From Candidatus Saccharimonadota bacterium (GTDB taxonomy: Bacteria > Patescibacteriota > Saccharimonadia > Saccharimonadales > Saccharimonadaceae): DNA of 64,000 nucleotides. The notes under the pieces were generated by a model that saw only the letters and a list, made by a program, of their open reading frames with translations, did not search any database and was not told where the DNA came from. The translations under genes were made by a program, and so were the position numbers. Positions 8,216 to 17,660 of the stretch are shown here, in pieces (position 1 is the stretch's first letter; the number at the start of each line of letters is the position of its first letter). The DNA is taken from NCBI GenBank assembly GCA_028289065.1, contig JAQGHA010000013.1, forward strand, positions 35,883 through 99,882, given 5' to 3'.

Positions 8216-8485
8216 ATGAAATTTATATCTCAAGACCAAATACAGTACACTAAACTCGCATTATCACTATTCGATTTAGAAAAACCAAACATAAAAACTA
8301 TTGAAACTATTCTAGAATTTGGTGAATTAATCAAAAAGTACGCGACTGACGATAATGCGATTATTTATGATGTAACAGAATATATATATGAACAGCTTCG
8401 CATTATTAATAACGAGCCGGGAGCTTTCAATAATGTCGAGATTCGTCAAGAATTAGAAACAAGAATTAGAAACAACAAAGCCTAA
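8216..8485 (+). CDS. Small acidic helical protein
   Basis: 89 residues, all-helical by composition, acidic and rich in Ile/Leu/Asn. TATAAT at 8196-8201 lies 14 nt before the ATG, so it is transcribed separately from the coiled-coil gene and uses AT-rich codons. Its small acidic nature next to the coiled-coil protein would fit an immunity or antidote protein, but there is no sequence proof. Confidence 0.65.
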   Translation: MKFISQDQIQYTKLALSLFDLEKPNIKTIETILEFGELIKKYATDDNAIIYDVTEYIYEQLRIINNEPGAFNNVEIRQELETRIRNNKA

Positions 8486-8555
8486 ATTTGTTTTTTCATA
8501 TCAATCGTAAAAAGTAGGCGACAAATCTTCGCAATAATGAGATAATAGTTGCTTG

Positions 8556-10523
8556 ATGACCACGCCTACACCTTCTTCCAATCCCTCAACTCATCCGGCA
8601 TCGTCTCTTGATGTACGGTATCTGCATAATTTGGAACAATATATCGCCGATGGTAACAAAGCGGATATTTTATATAAGCACCAAAAAGCAATTATTAAAG
8701 ATACCGTTGAGTTTTTACGAGGCGGTAATAAACGGGGTTATATTGAAGCACCAACTGGTACCGGCAAGACGGTTTTATTCGTTACCTTAGCCGAGGCTTT
8801 CAGCTACCAGGCTGAAAAACCACCAAAAATCCTGGTCGTTACACCAACTAAAGACCTTGTGCGCCAAACACTTGGCGGCAGTAGTGGCGATAAGGGCTTC
8901 GCCGGCTTTGCACCAAATATGAGCGTTGGTACCTTTTACAGTGACACTCCTAGTGGCCTGCGTGGTTTGGAAGCTCAAGTAACTATTACTACCTATGCTT
9001 CACTGGTGAAGCTTGCGGCCACTCCAATTACAACCACCGACCAGCAGGGGAATCAGCACACTAAATTAGTGAATATGGTAAACGAACGGTTCGATATTAT
9101 TTTTCTTGATGAAGGCCACAAAGCCCTAGGCGCCAGCAGCCGCCGTATCGTCAACGACATTAATGACGAAACACTTATCATCGGCTTTACGGCCACACCG
9201 GATTACCACGCCTCTCGCAGCCTGGAAAGTTTACTCCCAGCCTTAATCCACCGCTTAGACCTCAAAGAAGCCATCGAGTTGGACATGCTTTCGTCGGTGA
9301 TTCCTATCGCCATTCCGGCGCCAACAACAACGGCGCAAGAATTTTCAATTGGCGCACTAGGTGAGTACGAAAACAAAAGTTTGAAACAACTAATTCATAA
9401 CCGCTCGCGCAACCAAATGGTTGTTTCGATTGCGACCCAGTTAATCAAAGCTGGTAATACACCCATCATAGCCTGCATTCCTGGTGATACCATGGCTCAT
9501 CCTCACTTATTAGCTGACATGCTTAGCGAACAGTATGTTGATGATGCCGATGGCATTCCGAGGCCAATTCGAGTCAGCGCTATTACCAGTTCAATTTCTG
9601 CGGCTGCTCGCCAAAAAATATATGCGGAGCTGGAAAAGGGGACAATTGATGCTTTGACGTACATTGACGTTCTAACTGAAGGTTGGGATAGCCAACGGGC
9701 CAATGTTATTATCAATGCCCGACCTACAAGGTCGCTGGTATCAGCTCGCCAACGCACCGGGCGCATTTTGCGTAACAAACCTGATAACCGGCCGGCCTTA
9801 GCTATCGATATCGTTGATTTAATAGCCGCGAATACCGCACCACAAGTTTCAATGGCTGATATTTTTACCCTGAAAACCATTACCAACGGTTCAGCCATCG
9901 GCGCCATCGACCCAGCCCACGAAGCCCCAATGAAAAAATCCATCCAAGCCATCTTTAAACATTATGGCGCTGTTGAAACTATTATTAACAACTACACCTT
10001 GTACAATGAACTACTCGAAACGCTACCGCACTTAACCCGCGGCCAAGCCTCAATTAAACAAGATGGTAAAGTGCGCACCTTCGCCTCAGCCGGCCGCTTA
10101 TTTACCCGCCTCAACGTTGATAGCTTTGCCCTGGAATACCTAAAGCAACACGAAAACATCGATGTGCGTATGGTTCGTCGTCACCATGAAGCCATTGAAG
10201 CCTACGACGAAGAACAAATTCAGTTATACCTGGCGAATCTTCCTAATGCTGTCCACACTGGCCAAGGCTTAAAAGTAGGTGATAAGTCGTATGTCAGCCT
10301 AAACGAGCTGGTGACAATTATTCGTCAAAAATACTCGTTCAGTGACGTAACTTATCGAACTGTCGAAATTATTGCCCATGAAGTTATTAAATCGGATGAA
10401 GATTTATACTTTACAAAAAGGTTCCGAGCTCGAACCCACCGCGGAATCATGCTCTACACCTGCCAAACTATGGTTTCCATAGCTGTCGGGCAATCTATTG
10501 TCGAAGCTTGTCGCGAAGAATAA
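8556..10523 (+). CDS. SF2 DEAD/DEAH-type helicase
   Basis: 655 residues with complete SF2 helicase motifs: Q-like region YKHQKAI, Walker A APTGTGKT (65-72), motif Ia VVTPTKDLV, motif II DEGH (185-188), motif III FTATPD, and motif VI RQRTGRILR (398-406). The C-terminal ~230 residues are an extra domain not recognised. The architecture resembles the helicase subunits of restriction and DEAD/DEAH repair enzymes, but no nuclease or specificity gene is nearby. Start at 8556 instead of the TTG at 8553, because the -10 hexamer GATAAT (8541-8546) is 9 nt upstream, predicting a near-leaderless mRNA. Confidence 0.9.
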   Translation: MTTPTPSSNPSTHPASSLDVRYLHNLEQYIADGNKADILYKHQKAIIKDTVEFLRGGNKRGYIEAPTGTGKTVLFVTLAEAFSYQAEKPPKILVVTPTKDLVRQTLGGSSGDKGFAGFAPNMSVGTFYSDTPSGLRGLEAQVTITTYASLVKLAATPITTTDQQGNQHTKLVNMVNERFDIIFLDEGHKALGASSRRIVNDINDETLIIGFTATPDYHASRSLESLLPALIHRLDLKEAIELDMLSSVIPIAIPAPTTTAQEFSIGALGEYENKSLKQLIHNRSRNQMVVSIATQLIKAGNTPIIACIPGDTMAHPHLLADMLSEQYVDDADGIPRPIRVSAITSSISAAARQKIYAELEKGTIDALTYIDVLTEGWDSQRANVIINARPTRSLVSARQRTGRILRNKPDNRPALAIDIVDLIAANTAPQVSMADIFTLKTITNGSAIGAIDPAHEAPMKKSIQAIFKHYGAVETIINNYTLYNELLETLPHLTRGQASIKQDGKVRTFASAGRLFTRLNVDSFALEYLKQHENIDVRMVRRHHEAIEAYDEEQIQLYLANLPNAVHTGQGLKVGDKSYVSLNELVTIIRQKYSFSDVTYRTVEIIAHEVIKSDEDLYFTKRFRARTHRGIMLYTCQTMVSIAVGQSIVEACREE

Positions 10524-10661
10524 CATAGTCGTTTGGTACGGTGAATTACCAGCGTGCAGCAAAAGCCGCTGATACCTGCCGAGCCTCATCCAGCACAGCA
10601 GTAGGTGATCCGGACCTTCACGTCACCGTAGCGGGAAATGCTAGTGTATAGTAAGTCTACT

Positions 10662-11732
10662 ATGCAACATCTTATTGATATCGAGACAGCCAAACAGCTT
10701 ACCGATGATTATATTAAAAACTATTGTCAAACTCGTTTGAACGAATCCCAACAACTCGGCCCGACATATACCCGACTTTGGCAGTCAATTGAGAGCCTAC
10801 TGCTGGCAGGCGGGAAACGGTTCCGGCCATTCATGGTGCTAGCTACCTATCAGGCATATAATCCGCAAGGTGCACTAAATGACGTACTGCCGGCGGCTGT
10901 CGCCCAAGAGCTGATTCACACAGCAATGCTCATCCATGATGACATTATTGACCGCGACAGCGTCCGCTATGGCATTAGTAATATTAGTGGGCAATACAAA
11001 CAATATTACAGCCGTTTTTTGAATGACGAAACCGAACAAATGCACATGTCGATAAGTGCTGCACTGTTAGGTGGCGATGCCTTAATCAGTGATGCGCACC
11101 GGCTGCTTCGAAAGACAAACCGGCCAACACTGCTTATTGAACAAGCCGATGAAATATTTAATAAAGCCATTTTCGAAGTGATCGGTGGTGAACTATTAGA
11201 TACAGAAGCGTCTTTTCTACCTGAAGGTGAAATTAGTGCTTTATCAATTGCCAAATACAAAACAGCTAGTTACTCGTTTATAAGCCCTATAACCATGGGG
11301 GCAATTCTAGCCGAAGCACCCGAGCAAGACGTCAAGATTTTAACCCAATTTTCTGAAATTTTAGGTATTGGCTATCAACTCCGTGATGATTTACTTGGTA
11401 TGTTTGGCAATGAAACTGCCACTGGTAAAAGTATCACTACGGACATCACCGAAGGAAAGCATACCTACCTGATTGAACAATTTGAGCTATTAGCAACGCC
11501 CGAACAATCCGAAGCTTTTAAAGCGGTTTTTCATTATAAGGATGCAACTGTCGATGAAATCAACACAGCCAAACTTTTATTAATTGAGTCAGGGGCCAGT
11601 ATAGCCGTTGAAGAAAATATTAATACAATGAAATTGATGGCCTTCGAAAAAATTACCAATCTTACTATTTCGCAAGAGTCAAAACTAATTTATAAAAATC
11701 TGGTTGAGCGTAGTTTGAATAGGGAATCGTAA
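10662..11732 (+). CDS. Polyprenyl diphosphate synthase
   Basis: 356-residue trans-isoprenyl diphosphate synthase. GGKRFRP (51-57) and the first Asp-rich motif HDDIIDR (DDIID 93-97) are intact. The second motif reads DDLLG (242-246), the DDxxG variant common in long-chain enzymes. It condenses IPP with an allylic diphosphate, probably for the lipid carrier needed by MraY/MurG encoded elsewhere in the window. Start at 10662 because TATAGT (10647-10652) is 9 nt upstream; the earlier ATG at 10638 would lie before this promoter. No other isoprenoid gene is adjacent. Confidence 0.9.
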   Translation: MQHLIDIETAKQLTDDYIKNYCQTRLNESQQLGPTYTRLWQSIESLLLAGGKRFRPFMVLATYQAYNPQGALNDVLPAAVAQELIHTAMLIHDDIIDRDSVRYGISNISGQYKQYYSRFLNDETEQMHMSISAALLGGDALISDAHRLLRKTNRPTLLIEQADEIFNKAIFEVIGGELLDTEASFLPEGEISALSIAKYKTASYSFISPITMGAILAEAPEQDVKILTQFSEILGIGYQLRDDLLGMFGNETATGKSITTDITEGKHTYLIEQFELLATPEQSEAFKAVFHYKDATVDEINTAKLLLIESGASIAVEENINTMKLMAFEKITNLTISQESKLIYKNLVERSLNRES

Positions 11733-11748
11733 TAAAGTTTTATAGTTA

Positions 11749-11777
11749 TTGACTAACCATTCGAAAGTGATATTATA
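11749..11777 (+). promoter_or_regulatory. Promoter TTGACT-17-ATTATA
   Basis: -35 TTGACT at 11749-11754, 17-bp spacer, -10 ATTATA at 11772-11777. Serves the gene at 11822. Confidence 0.65.
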
Positions 11778-11821
11778 CCAGTAACTCAAATTGAGTCGTT
11801 TCACGAGTGAATGGAAGTAGA

Positions 11822-12058
11822 ATGCTCCTCACAACAATTGAAGGTCCGAGGGTGGCTATCGACAAAAAACAAATCGTAAAGGTCGAAGGACCTTGCATGC
11901 GCCAGTTCTTAGGCCTTGACCTGGGCGGGTTGTTCAGAGCTCCCGCCACCGTCACATACGAACCTCTAGATGAGCGCATAACCGAACGCGCCGTGGTATA
12001 TATCACGGACGAGTCGTGGCGTAACCTGGTTCGAGAGATCGGCGCAGCTCCGCTGTAG
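11822..12058 (+). CDS. Hypothetical protein of the GC-codon class
   Basis: 78 residues, beta-rich and compact, family unknown. Start at the ATG preceded by GGAAG 5 nt upstream; a GTG at 11807 is in frame but lacks a site. C/G-ending codons, own promoter and strong downstream hairpins. Confidence 0.65.
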   Translation: MLLTTIEGPRVAIDKKQIVKVEGPCMRQFLGLDLGGLFRAPATVTYEPLDERITERAVVYITDESWRNLVREIGAAPL

Positions 12059-12099
12059 CGCATCACCCTCTCCGCCACCACCCAAAATGAATTACTGAT

Positions 12100-12151
12100 A
12101 CCCGCTGCAAAGCAATGTCGAGCCTCGCTCCGTTGCAATAACGCAGCGGGT
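12100..12151 (+). terminator. Hairpin after the 78-residue gene
   Basis: Perfect 9-bp stem ACCCGCTGC (12100-12108) / GCAGCGGGT (12143-12151) with a partly structured loop. No T-run directly behind it, so the T-tailed hairpin at 12191 may do the termination. Confidence 0.5.
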
Positions 12152-12190
12152 TCGTCATATCTGGTATATGTTTTAATTGTTCAAATACAG

Positions 12191-12213
12191 CACCGCTTTA
12201 TGCGGTGTTTTTT
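12191..12213 (+). terminator. Rho-independent terminator
   Basis: CACCGC / GCGGTG stem, loop TTTAT, six T. Confidence 0.85.
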
Positions 12214-12291
12214 AATTTGTTTCAGGTTGTATTCTTTCCTCCAATCCGTCATACTAACCATAAGTATTTAAAAGGGTAGGCAACACTTATA

Positions 12292-14283
12292 ATGACTCCG
12301 CTCCGATTGTCGCACACCTGGCATCGTCGTTTGTACGTGGCAATTTTTTTGCTGTCGTTCTCACTTGTAGCTATTTACGCGCTCAAGTTAGCAGCGGTTT
12401 TTTCTGTCCCCGAATCTTTTGAAGTAAACCTTGTAACAGCAATTATCGCTGGCCTTGCAGCCATCGCGAGCGCCACATTCTTCTTTATGGAAGAAAAGTT
12501 GTCTGGCTTTGGTTATAGCATGACAGCTTTCACACTTCTTACGTTAGCCGTTGGCTGGCAAGTGCTCCATACCGGTGGCCTGGCATCACCATATTTTGTC
12601 TTTTGGACCTTAATTGCGTTCTTTGCAGCATTATTTGGTGCCTACGGTTGGTTAGCGATTACATTTTTAATCGGTAGTTATATTGCTGGGGTCTACTTGG
12701 CACATACCTATAGTTTTGAAACTTTTGGCTTACTTTTCCTCGGTACGGCTTTACCATTAGTCATCGGTATTTTGGTGTGGCGAGAGCAAGGAGAAATTGA
12801 CGATTCGACTAAGAATGTCAAAAACCTAGCTAATCAACTATCCGAGGTTGCCTCGAAATCTGAAATAGTTATTAACGCCATTGGTGATGGGGTTATTGCC
12901 ATTGATTCAACCGCCACTATCCAACTTATCAACCCAGCAGCTCAACAAATGCTTGGCTGGGGCAAACAGGACGCTTTGAAGCTAAGCTATAAATCAATTC
13001 TTAAACTTGAAGATGAAAGGGGCACCGACCTCGACCCGGCAATGGACCCAATTGAACAAGTTCTCAATACCAACCAACAATCACGCGCCAAGCACTTAAT
13101 CGCCCTGACGAAATCTGGCAAAAAGATTTCGGTATCGTTGGTAGTTAACCCAATTGGCGATACGGGTTCAGGGGCAATTATTGTTTTTCGAGACATTACT
13201 AAAGAACGCGCCGAAGAACGTGAACAAGCGGAATTTATTAGTACCGCCAGCCATGAAATGCGCACACCGGTTGCGGCCATTGAAGGCTACCTCGGCCTGG
13301 CTATGAACGCTACTACTGCCACAGTCGATGCTCGGGCTAAAGACTTCATTATGAAAGCCCACGAAGCCGCGCAGCACCTTGGCCGTTTATTCCAAGACTT
13401 ACTGGACGTATCAAAAAGTGACGACGGCCGGCTAACAAATGTTCCAAAAGTAGTTGATGTTGTTTCTCTCACCGAGACAATTATTCAAGGTTTGAACGAA
13501 AAGGCTGTTAATAAAGGGCTGAAGCTTATTTTCAACTCGGCTAATACCGCAGCGGCCAGTAGTTCACAAAAGAAAATTATGCCAGTGTACTATGTGAATC
13601 AAGACAACGACCACATCCGCGAAATCCTTGATAACCTAATCGATAACGCTATAAAATACACTCCTCAAGGCGAAGTGATTGTCGATGTTAGTGGCGATGA
13701 AGACAAAGTTATTATAAGCGTCAAAGATTCTGGGCTTGGTATTCCACCCGAAGATATTCCACACCTCTTCCAGAAGTTTTACCGGGTTAATAACATGGAC
13801 CGCCAAGAAATTGGCGGCACCGGCCTTGGTTTATACCTAGTACGCCGTTTAACCGAAAATATGCAGGGTCGTATTTGGGTAGAAAGCGTTTATCAAAAGG
13901 GGAGTACTTTCTTCTTCCAGTTGCCTCGTATCGAAACCCAAGAAGCGGAGCACCTTAAAGAGCAGCAGGGGGCTAAAGCCCTTCAAGTTGCCGCCAGTAC
14001 TCCCGTGGCTGCACCGGCGCCTATTCCGGCATCAAATGCCGCACCTATGCCAATACCAGCATCGACGCCTGCGCCATCTGCTACGCCAATGCCAGTACCA
14101 TCAGCTCCAATCGTGGCACCAGCAGCCATACCCGTTCCTCAAGAATTGCCTGTAGCCCCACCGGCTGCGCGCCCAGCGACCAGTGTGCCGAGGGGCGAAA
14201 CGCTCACACGGGAGCAAATTAATGAACGCGTTAAACAACTCGAGGCCTTATCCAAACAGCAACGAGGGCAAAGCGGAAGATGA
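12292..14283 (+). CDS. Membrane-bound PAS sensor histidine kinase with Pro/Ala-rich tail
   Basis: 663 residues. Order: about six transmembrane segments (~15-160), a short helix, a PAS domain (~190-305; NAIGDGVIAID, PAAQQMLGW), HisKA with His321 in SHEMRTP, and a HATPase with N-box LIDNAIKYT, G1 DSGLGIP, F-box LFQKFYRV and G2 GGTGLGLYL. All catalytic boxes are intact. Then ~70 residues of Pro/Ala/Val low-complexity sequence and a short terminal helix (REQINERVKQLEALSKQ). The next gene encodes a receiver protein with a similar Pro/Ala tail, so the two are probably a cognate pair. Upstream, GGGTAGG lies 13 nt before the ATG. The signal is unknown. Confidence 0.92.
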   Translation: MTPLRLSHTWHRRLYVAIFLLSFSLVAIYALKLAAVFSVPESFEVNLVTAIIAGLAAIASATFFFMEEKLSGFGYSMTAFTLLTLAVGWQVLHTGGLASPYFVFWTLIAFFAALFGAYGWLAITFLIGSYIAGVYLAHTYSFETFGLLFLGTALPLVIGILVWREQGEIDDSTKNVKNLANQLSEVASKSEIVINAIGDGVIAIDSTATIQLINPAAQQMLGWGKQDALKLSYKSILKLEDERGTDLDPAMDPIEQVLNTNQQSRAKHLIALTKSGKKISVSLVVNPIGDTGSGAIIVFRDITKERAEEREQAEFISTASHEMRTPVAAIEGYLGLAMNATTATVDARAKDFIMKAHEAAQHLGRLFQDLLDVSKSDDGRLTNVPKVVDVVSLTETIIQGLNEKAVNKGLKLIFNSANTAAASSSQKKIMPVYYVNQDNDHIREILDNLIDNAIKYTPQGEVIVDVSGDEDKVIISVKDSGLGIPPEDIPHLFQKFYRVNNMDRQEIGGTGLGLYLVRRLTENMQGRIWVESVYQKGSTFFFQLPRIETQEAEHLKEQQGAKALQVAASTPVAAPAPIPASNAAPMPIPASTPAPSATPMPVPSAPIVAPAAIPVPQELPVAPPAARPATSVPRGETLTREQINERVKQLEALSKQQRGQSGR

Positions 14284-14340
14284 ACATAAACGTAAGCACT
14301 ATGGTATTTTCCATAGATATTAAGTAGAATAAAGGTAATT

Positions 14341-15258
14341 ATGGCAAAAATCCTATTAGTTGAAGACGATAAAAGTTTACGCGAAATTTACGGCGTACGT
14401 TTAATGGCTGAGGGGTACGAAATTGTCTCAGCTGGCGACGGCGAAGAAGCCCTAGCAATGGCAATCAAAGAACGGCCTGACCTGATCGTCAGCGACGTCA
14501 TGATGCCAAAGATCAGCGGTTTCGACATGCTGGATATTCTCCGGAGCACTACTGAAACCAAAAACGTCAAAGTTATTATGATGACCGCGCTATCTAGCGA
14601 GGACCAACGCGCCCGCGGCGAAGCCCTTGGTGCTGACCGTTACCTGGTGAAATCACAAGTTGGTATTGAAGATGTTGTTCGCACTGTTCACGACGTCTTA
14701 GGTGATGGCGTACCAAATGCAGCCCCAGCACCAGTCTACACAACCGCCGAAGCTCCTGTTCAACCTATTGCTGCACCTGTTGAAGCTGCTCCAGTAGCCG
14801 CTGCCGCTCCAGTAGCCATTGAATTTCCAGATACTCCAGTATTAAGTGAGTTGCCAACTCCTACCGCACCGTTGCCTGTTTTAGAAGCAGTTCCGGTTGC
14901 CTTGCCAACACCTTCGCCAGTCCCAACATTCACCCCAGCACCCGCCGCTTTTGATGTTCCGGTTTCACCTGTTGCGCCAGCCGAGCCTATCGCACCAGTC
15001 ACACCGGTCGCTCCCATCGCTCCTATAGCACCAGTCGCTACTCCGGCACCATTCCCAGCACCCGCGCCTGTAGCTGCACCAGCTGCAATGCCACAACCAA
15101 CCGCGCCCTTTTCAGCACCAGCAACATTAGGTGAACGGGTAATTGCACCGCTTAGTGACTTTACAAGCCAACCAGGCCCTGGCGTACTTGATTTATCAAG
15201 TCAGATGGACCAAGCGCTTAATAGCCCAAGCGTCCCACCTACGCCACCAACAGTTTAG
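14341..15258 (+). CDS. Response regulator with long Pro/Ala-rich C-terminal region
   Basis: 305 residues. Residues 1-121 are a complete receiver: E8, D9, D10, phospho-acceptor Asp52, Thr82, Lys104. Residues ~125-270 are low complexity, dominated by Pro, Ala and Val, and end in a short hydrophobic/amphipathic segment (LDLSSQMDQALN). No DNA-binding domain is seen. The tail mirrors that of the preceding kinase. A -10 TAGAAT (14325-14330) lies 10 nt before the ATG, so besides any read-through it can be transcribed as a near-leaderless message. The receiver is very similar to the one at 62306-62701. Confidence 0.9.
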   Translation: MAKILLVEDDKSLREIYGVRLMAEGYEIVSAGDGEEALAMAIKERPDLIVSDVMMPKISGFDMLDILRSTTETKNVKVIMMTALSSEDQRARGEALGADRYLVKSQVGIEDVVRTVHDVLGDGVPNAAPAPVYTTAEAPVQPIAAPVEAAPVAAAAPVAIEFPDTPVLSELPTPTAPLPVLEAVPVALPTPSPVPTFTPAPAAFDVPVSPVAPAEPIAPVTPVAPIAPIAPVATPAPFPAPAPVAAPAAMPQPTAPFSAPATLGERVIAPLSDFTSQPGPGVLDLSSQMDQALNSPSVPPTPPTV

Positions 15259-15275
15259 CTGTTATACTTAAACCA

Positions 15276-15947
15276 GTGAGTGAACGTCTTAATAAATATT
15301 TAGCATTTCAACTTGGCGTCTCTCGGCGCGAAGCTGACAATAGCATCGCCGCCGGGCATGTGAAGGTGAACGGCCAAACGGCTGTATTAGGTGGCCGCTT
15401 TGAAGAAAGCGACACCATTACCTATAAGTCAAAGCCCTTAGCAAAAAGGGTAGCCTATACCTATGTCGCATTGAACAAGCCAATCGGTTATGTTTCTTCC
15501 CGCAAGCAGCAAGGTGACGTACCTACACTGTATTCGTTATTACCAGAGAAATATCATAATTTAAAACCAGTCGGCCGCTTGGATAAAGACAGTAGTGGGC
15601 TCCTGCTTCTAACTGATGATGGCGACTTTGCCTACAACATGACCCACCCCAAGTTTTATAAGGTCAAAACCTACGAAGTATCGCTTGATACCGAGCTAGC
15701 ACCACTTCATCAACAAATGATCAGTGATTTTGGGATCGAACTGGAAGACGGACCAAGCAAATTAAGCCTGGAAAAGCGCGATAGTGCCAAAGACTGGCTG
15801 GTTACCATGCACGAAGGCCGCAACCGCCAAATCCGCCGAACATTTAGTAGCCTTGGATACACCGTTACAGCGCTGCACCGGATTAGCTTCGGAACTTACA
15901 CACTTGAAGCTTTAAAGCCGGGTGAATTCGCTGAAATAAGCAAATAG
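15276..15947 (+). CDS. RsuA/RluB-family pseudouridine synthase
   Basis: 223 residues: N-terminal S4 RNA-binding domain (~1-48; LNKYLAFQLGVSRREAD) followed by the catalytic domain with GRLDKDSSGLLLLTDDG, nucleophile Asp103. It isomerises uridine in rRNA (RsuA acts on 16S, RluB/E on 23S); the exact site cannot be told. GTG start at 15276 is fixed by TATACT (15263-15268) 7 nt upstream, directly after the receiver gene stop. Confidence 0.93.
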   Translation: MSERLNKYLAFQLGVSRREADNSIAAGHVKVNGQTAVLGGRFEESDTITYKSKPLAKRVAYTYVALNKPIGYVSSRKQQGDVPTLYSLLPEKYHNLKPVGRLDKDSSGLLLLTDDGDFAYNMTHPKFYKVKTYEVSLDTELAPLHQQMISDFGIELEDGPSKLSLEKRDSAKDWLVTMHEGRNRQIRRTFSSLGYTVTALHRISFGTYTLEALKPGEFAEISK

Positions 15948-16010
15948 AAAAATTCTGCATGCCGCTTATGCTAGCGTGAAGAGCGTTTTTCTGCTATAAT
16001 TACCTCTGTT

Positions 16011-17585
16011 ATGGCTTCAAAACTTCCTACAGTTGCGATTATTGGTCAAGCGAACGTCGGAAAGAGTTCGCTTTTTAATCGTTTTGTAAAATCCAAGCAA
16101 GCAATTGTTGCCCGCGAAGCCGGGACTACACGTGACAACGTGTTGGGAAAAGTTACTCACCTTAACCATACCTTTTGGATGGTTGATACCGCTGGTTTAA
16201 AAGACCCTAACGACGAATTCGAAGCATCAATTCAAGAGCAAATTACCGAAGCGGCTGATGCTGCTGACGTCATTTTAGTAATGGTTGATGGTACTCAGTA
16301 CGTTAGCGACGAAGACCGCATTGTGGCTAAAAAAGCCCTTAAAAGCAAAAAACCAGTTATCTTGCTAATCAATAAAACCGACCTGGCTGGTGCTCTCCCA
16401 ACCGATGAATTCCGTCGCCTTGGTATTAAAGAAATTATTCGTACTAGTGCTGAACACAGTACCGGTGTTTTAGAAACGCTCGATACGGTTACTGACCTTA
16501 TCCCTGAAGCTACCGAGCGCGAAGATACTGATGTTATTCGGGTTTCGTTAATTGGCCGTCCAAATGTTGGTAAAAGCAACCTCTTCAACACCCTTGCCGG
16601 TAAGCAACAAGCTTTGGTTGCGAACATCGCCGGGACTACCCGCGACATCAACCGTGTAAAGGTAAAGTATAAAACGCAAACCATTGAATTGCTCGACACC
16701 GCTGGCATGCGTAAACCAGGTAAGCAAGAAGTCGGCATTGAAAAGTTCAGCGTACTTCGTAGCCTGCAAGCGATTGAAGAGAGCGACATCTGTTTCCTCT
16801 TAATGGACGTGAACGAAATCAACACTCAACTTGACCAACGCCTGGCCGGTATTATCGATGAAGCTGGCAAAGGTTTAGTTATCGTTGTCAGCAAGTGGGA
16901 CAGTGTAGAAGGCAAGGATGCCTATACTCGCGACGCCCTAGCGCCTAAAATTTCTCAAAACTTTAAGTTTGTTCCATGGGCACCGCTTATTTTTACTAGC
17001 AGCGTTACTGGCCAAAACGTTTCAAAGTTATTCGACCTTATTTTAGAAATTGACGAACGTCGTCACCAAGAAGTTAAAACTCGTAAACTTAACGATATGC
17101 TCCAAAATGTTGTTTCACGCCACCCGCCGGCTGGCCTTAAAAATACCCATCCGAAACTTCGCTATATGGTACAAACCGATAATTCGCCACCATGGTTCGT
17201 TATCTACGGTAGCAACCTGAAGTTCATTCACTGGAGCTACAAACGCCACCTGGAACGCATTTTACGTGAAGAGTTCGACTTTGTCGGTACAGCCATTCGC
17301 TTTAGCTTCCGCGACGAGAAGCAAATTAAAGCTAACCGTGAAAAAGCCGAATACGAAGAGAAAGCTGCCGCGAAAGCACTGGCTAACCCTGAAGCATTTG
17401 TTGATGCTGAAGTTGAGACGGAAGTAAAAGCCGAAGTTAAACCTAAAGTCGTAAAGCCAAAAGTTGAAGTAAAGCCTATTGGCTTAGCTAAGGCTAGCAA
17501 ACCTCAAGTGAAACCAAACTACAAAGCTAAAGTAATCACTAAAGCTTCCAAAGGAACAAAAAAACCGTTCAAAAACGGTAAATAA
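16011..17585 (+). CDS. der: Ribosome-assembly GTPase Der (EngA)
   Basis: 524 residues with two tandem GTPase domains: first P-loop GQANVGKS (12-19), second GRPNVGKS (182-189), each with DTAG and NKTD/SKWD motifs, then the KH-like domain (~350-435). Acts in 50S subunit maturation. A C-terminal extension of ~80 residues, rich in Lys, Ala, Glu and Val, goes beyond the usual length of about 440-490. TATAAT (15995-16000) is 10 nt before the ATG, predicting a near-leaderless mRNA. Confidence 0.96.
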   Translation: MASKLPTVAIIGQANVGKSSLFNRFVKSKQAIVAREAGTTRDNVLGKVTHLNHTFWMVDTAGLKDPNDEFEASIQEQITEAADAADVILVMVDGTQYVSDEDRIVAKKALKSKKPVILLINKTDLAGALPTDEFRRLGIKEIIRTSAEHSTGVLETLDTVTDLIPEATEREDTDVIRVSLIGRPNVGKSNLFNTLAGKQQALVANIAGTTRDINRVKVKYKTQTIELLDTAGMRKPGKQEVGIEKFSVLRSLQAIEESDICFLLMDVNEINTQLDQRLAGIIDEAGKGLVIVVSKWDSVEGKDAYTRDALAPKISQNFKFVPWAPLIFTSSVTGQNVSKLFDLILEIDERRHQEVKTRKLNDMLQNVVSRHPPAGLKNTHPKLRYMVQTDNSPPWFVIYGSNLKFIHWSYKRHLERILREEFDFVGTAIRFSFRDEKQIKANREKAEYEEKAAAKALANPEAFVDAEVETEVKAEVKPKVVKPKVEVKPIGLAKASKPQVKPNYKAKVITKASKGTKKPFKNGK

Positions 17586-17607
17586 ATTCTTTAAGTTGTA
17601 AGCACCC

Positions 17608-17643
17608 TGAGGCCTCGTCATCCGTTTGGAAGACGAGGCCTCA
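17608..17643. terminator. Hairpin between convergent genes
   Basis: Perfect 12-bp stem TGAGGCCTCGTC (17608-17619) / GACGAGGCCTCA (17632-17643) between der (+) and the minus-strand gene at 17661. No strong T-run on either side; a two-way terminator or mRNA end-protecting hairpin. Confidence 0.6.
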
Positions 17644-17660
17644 GTAGCACTGGGTGAACG

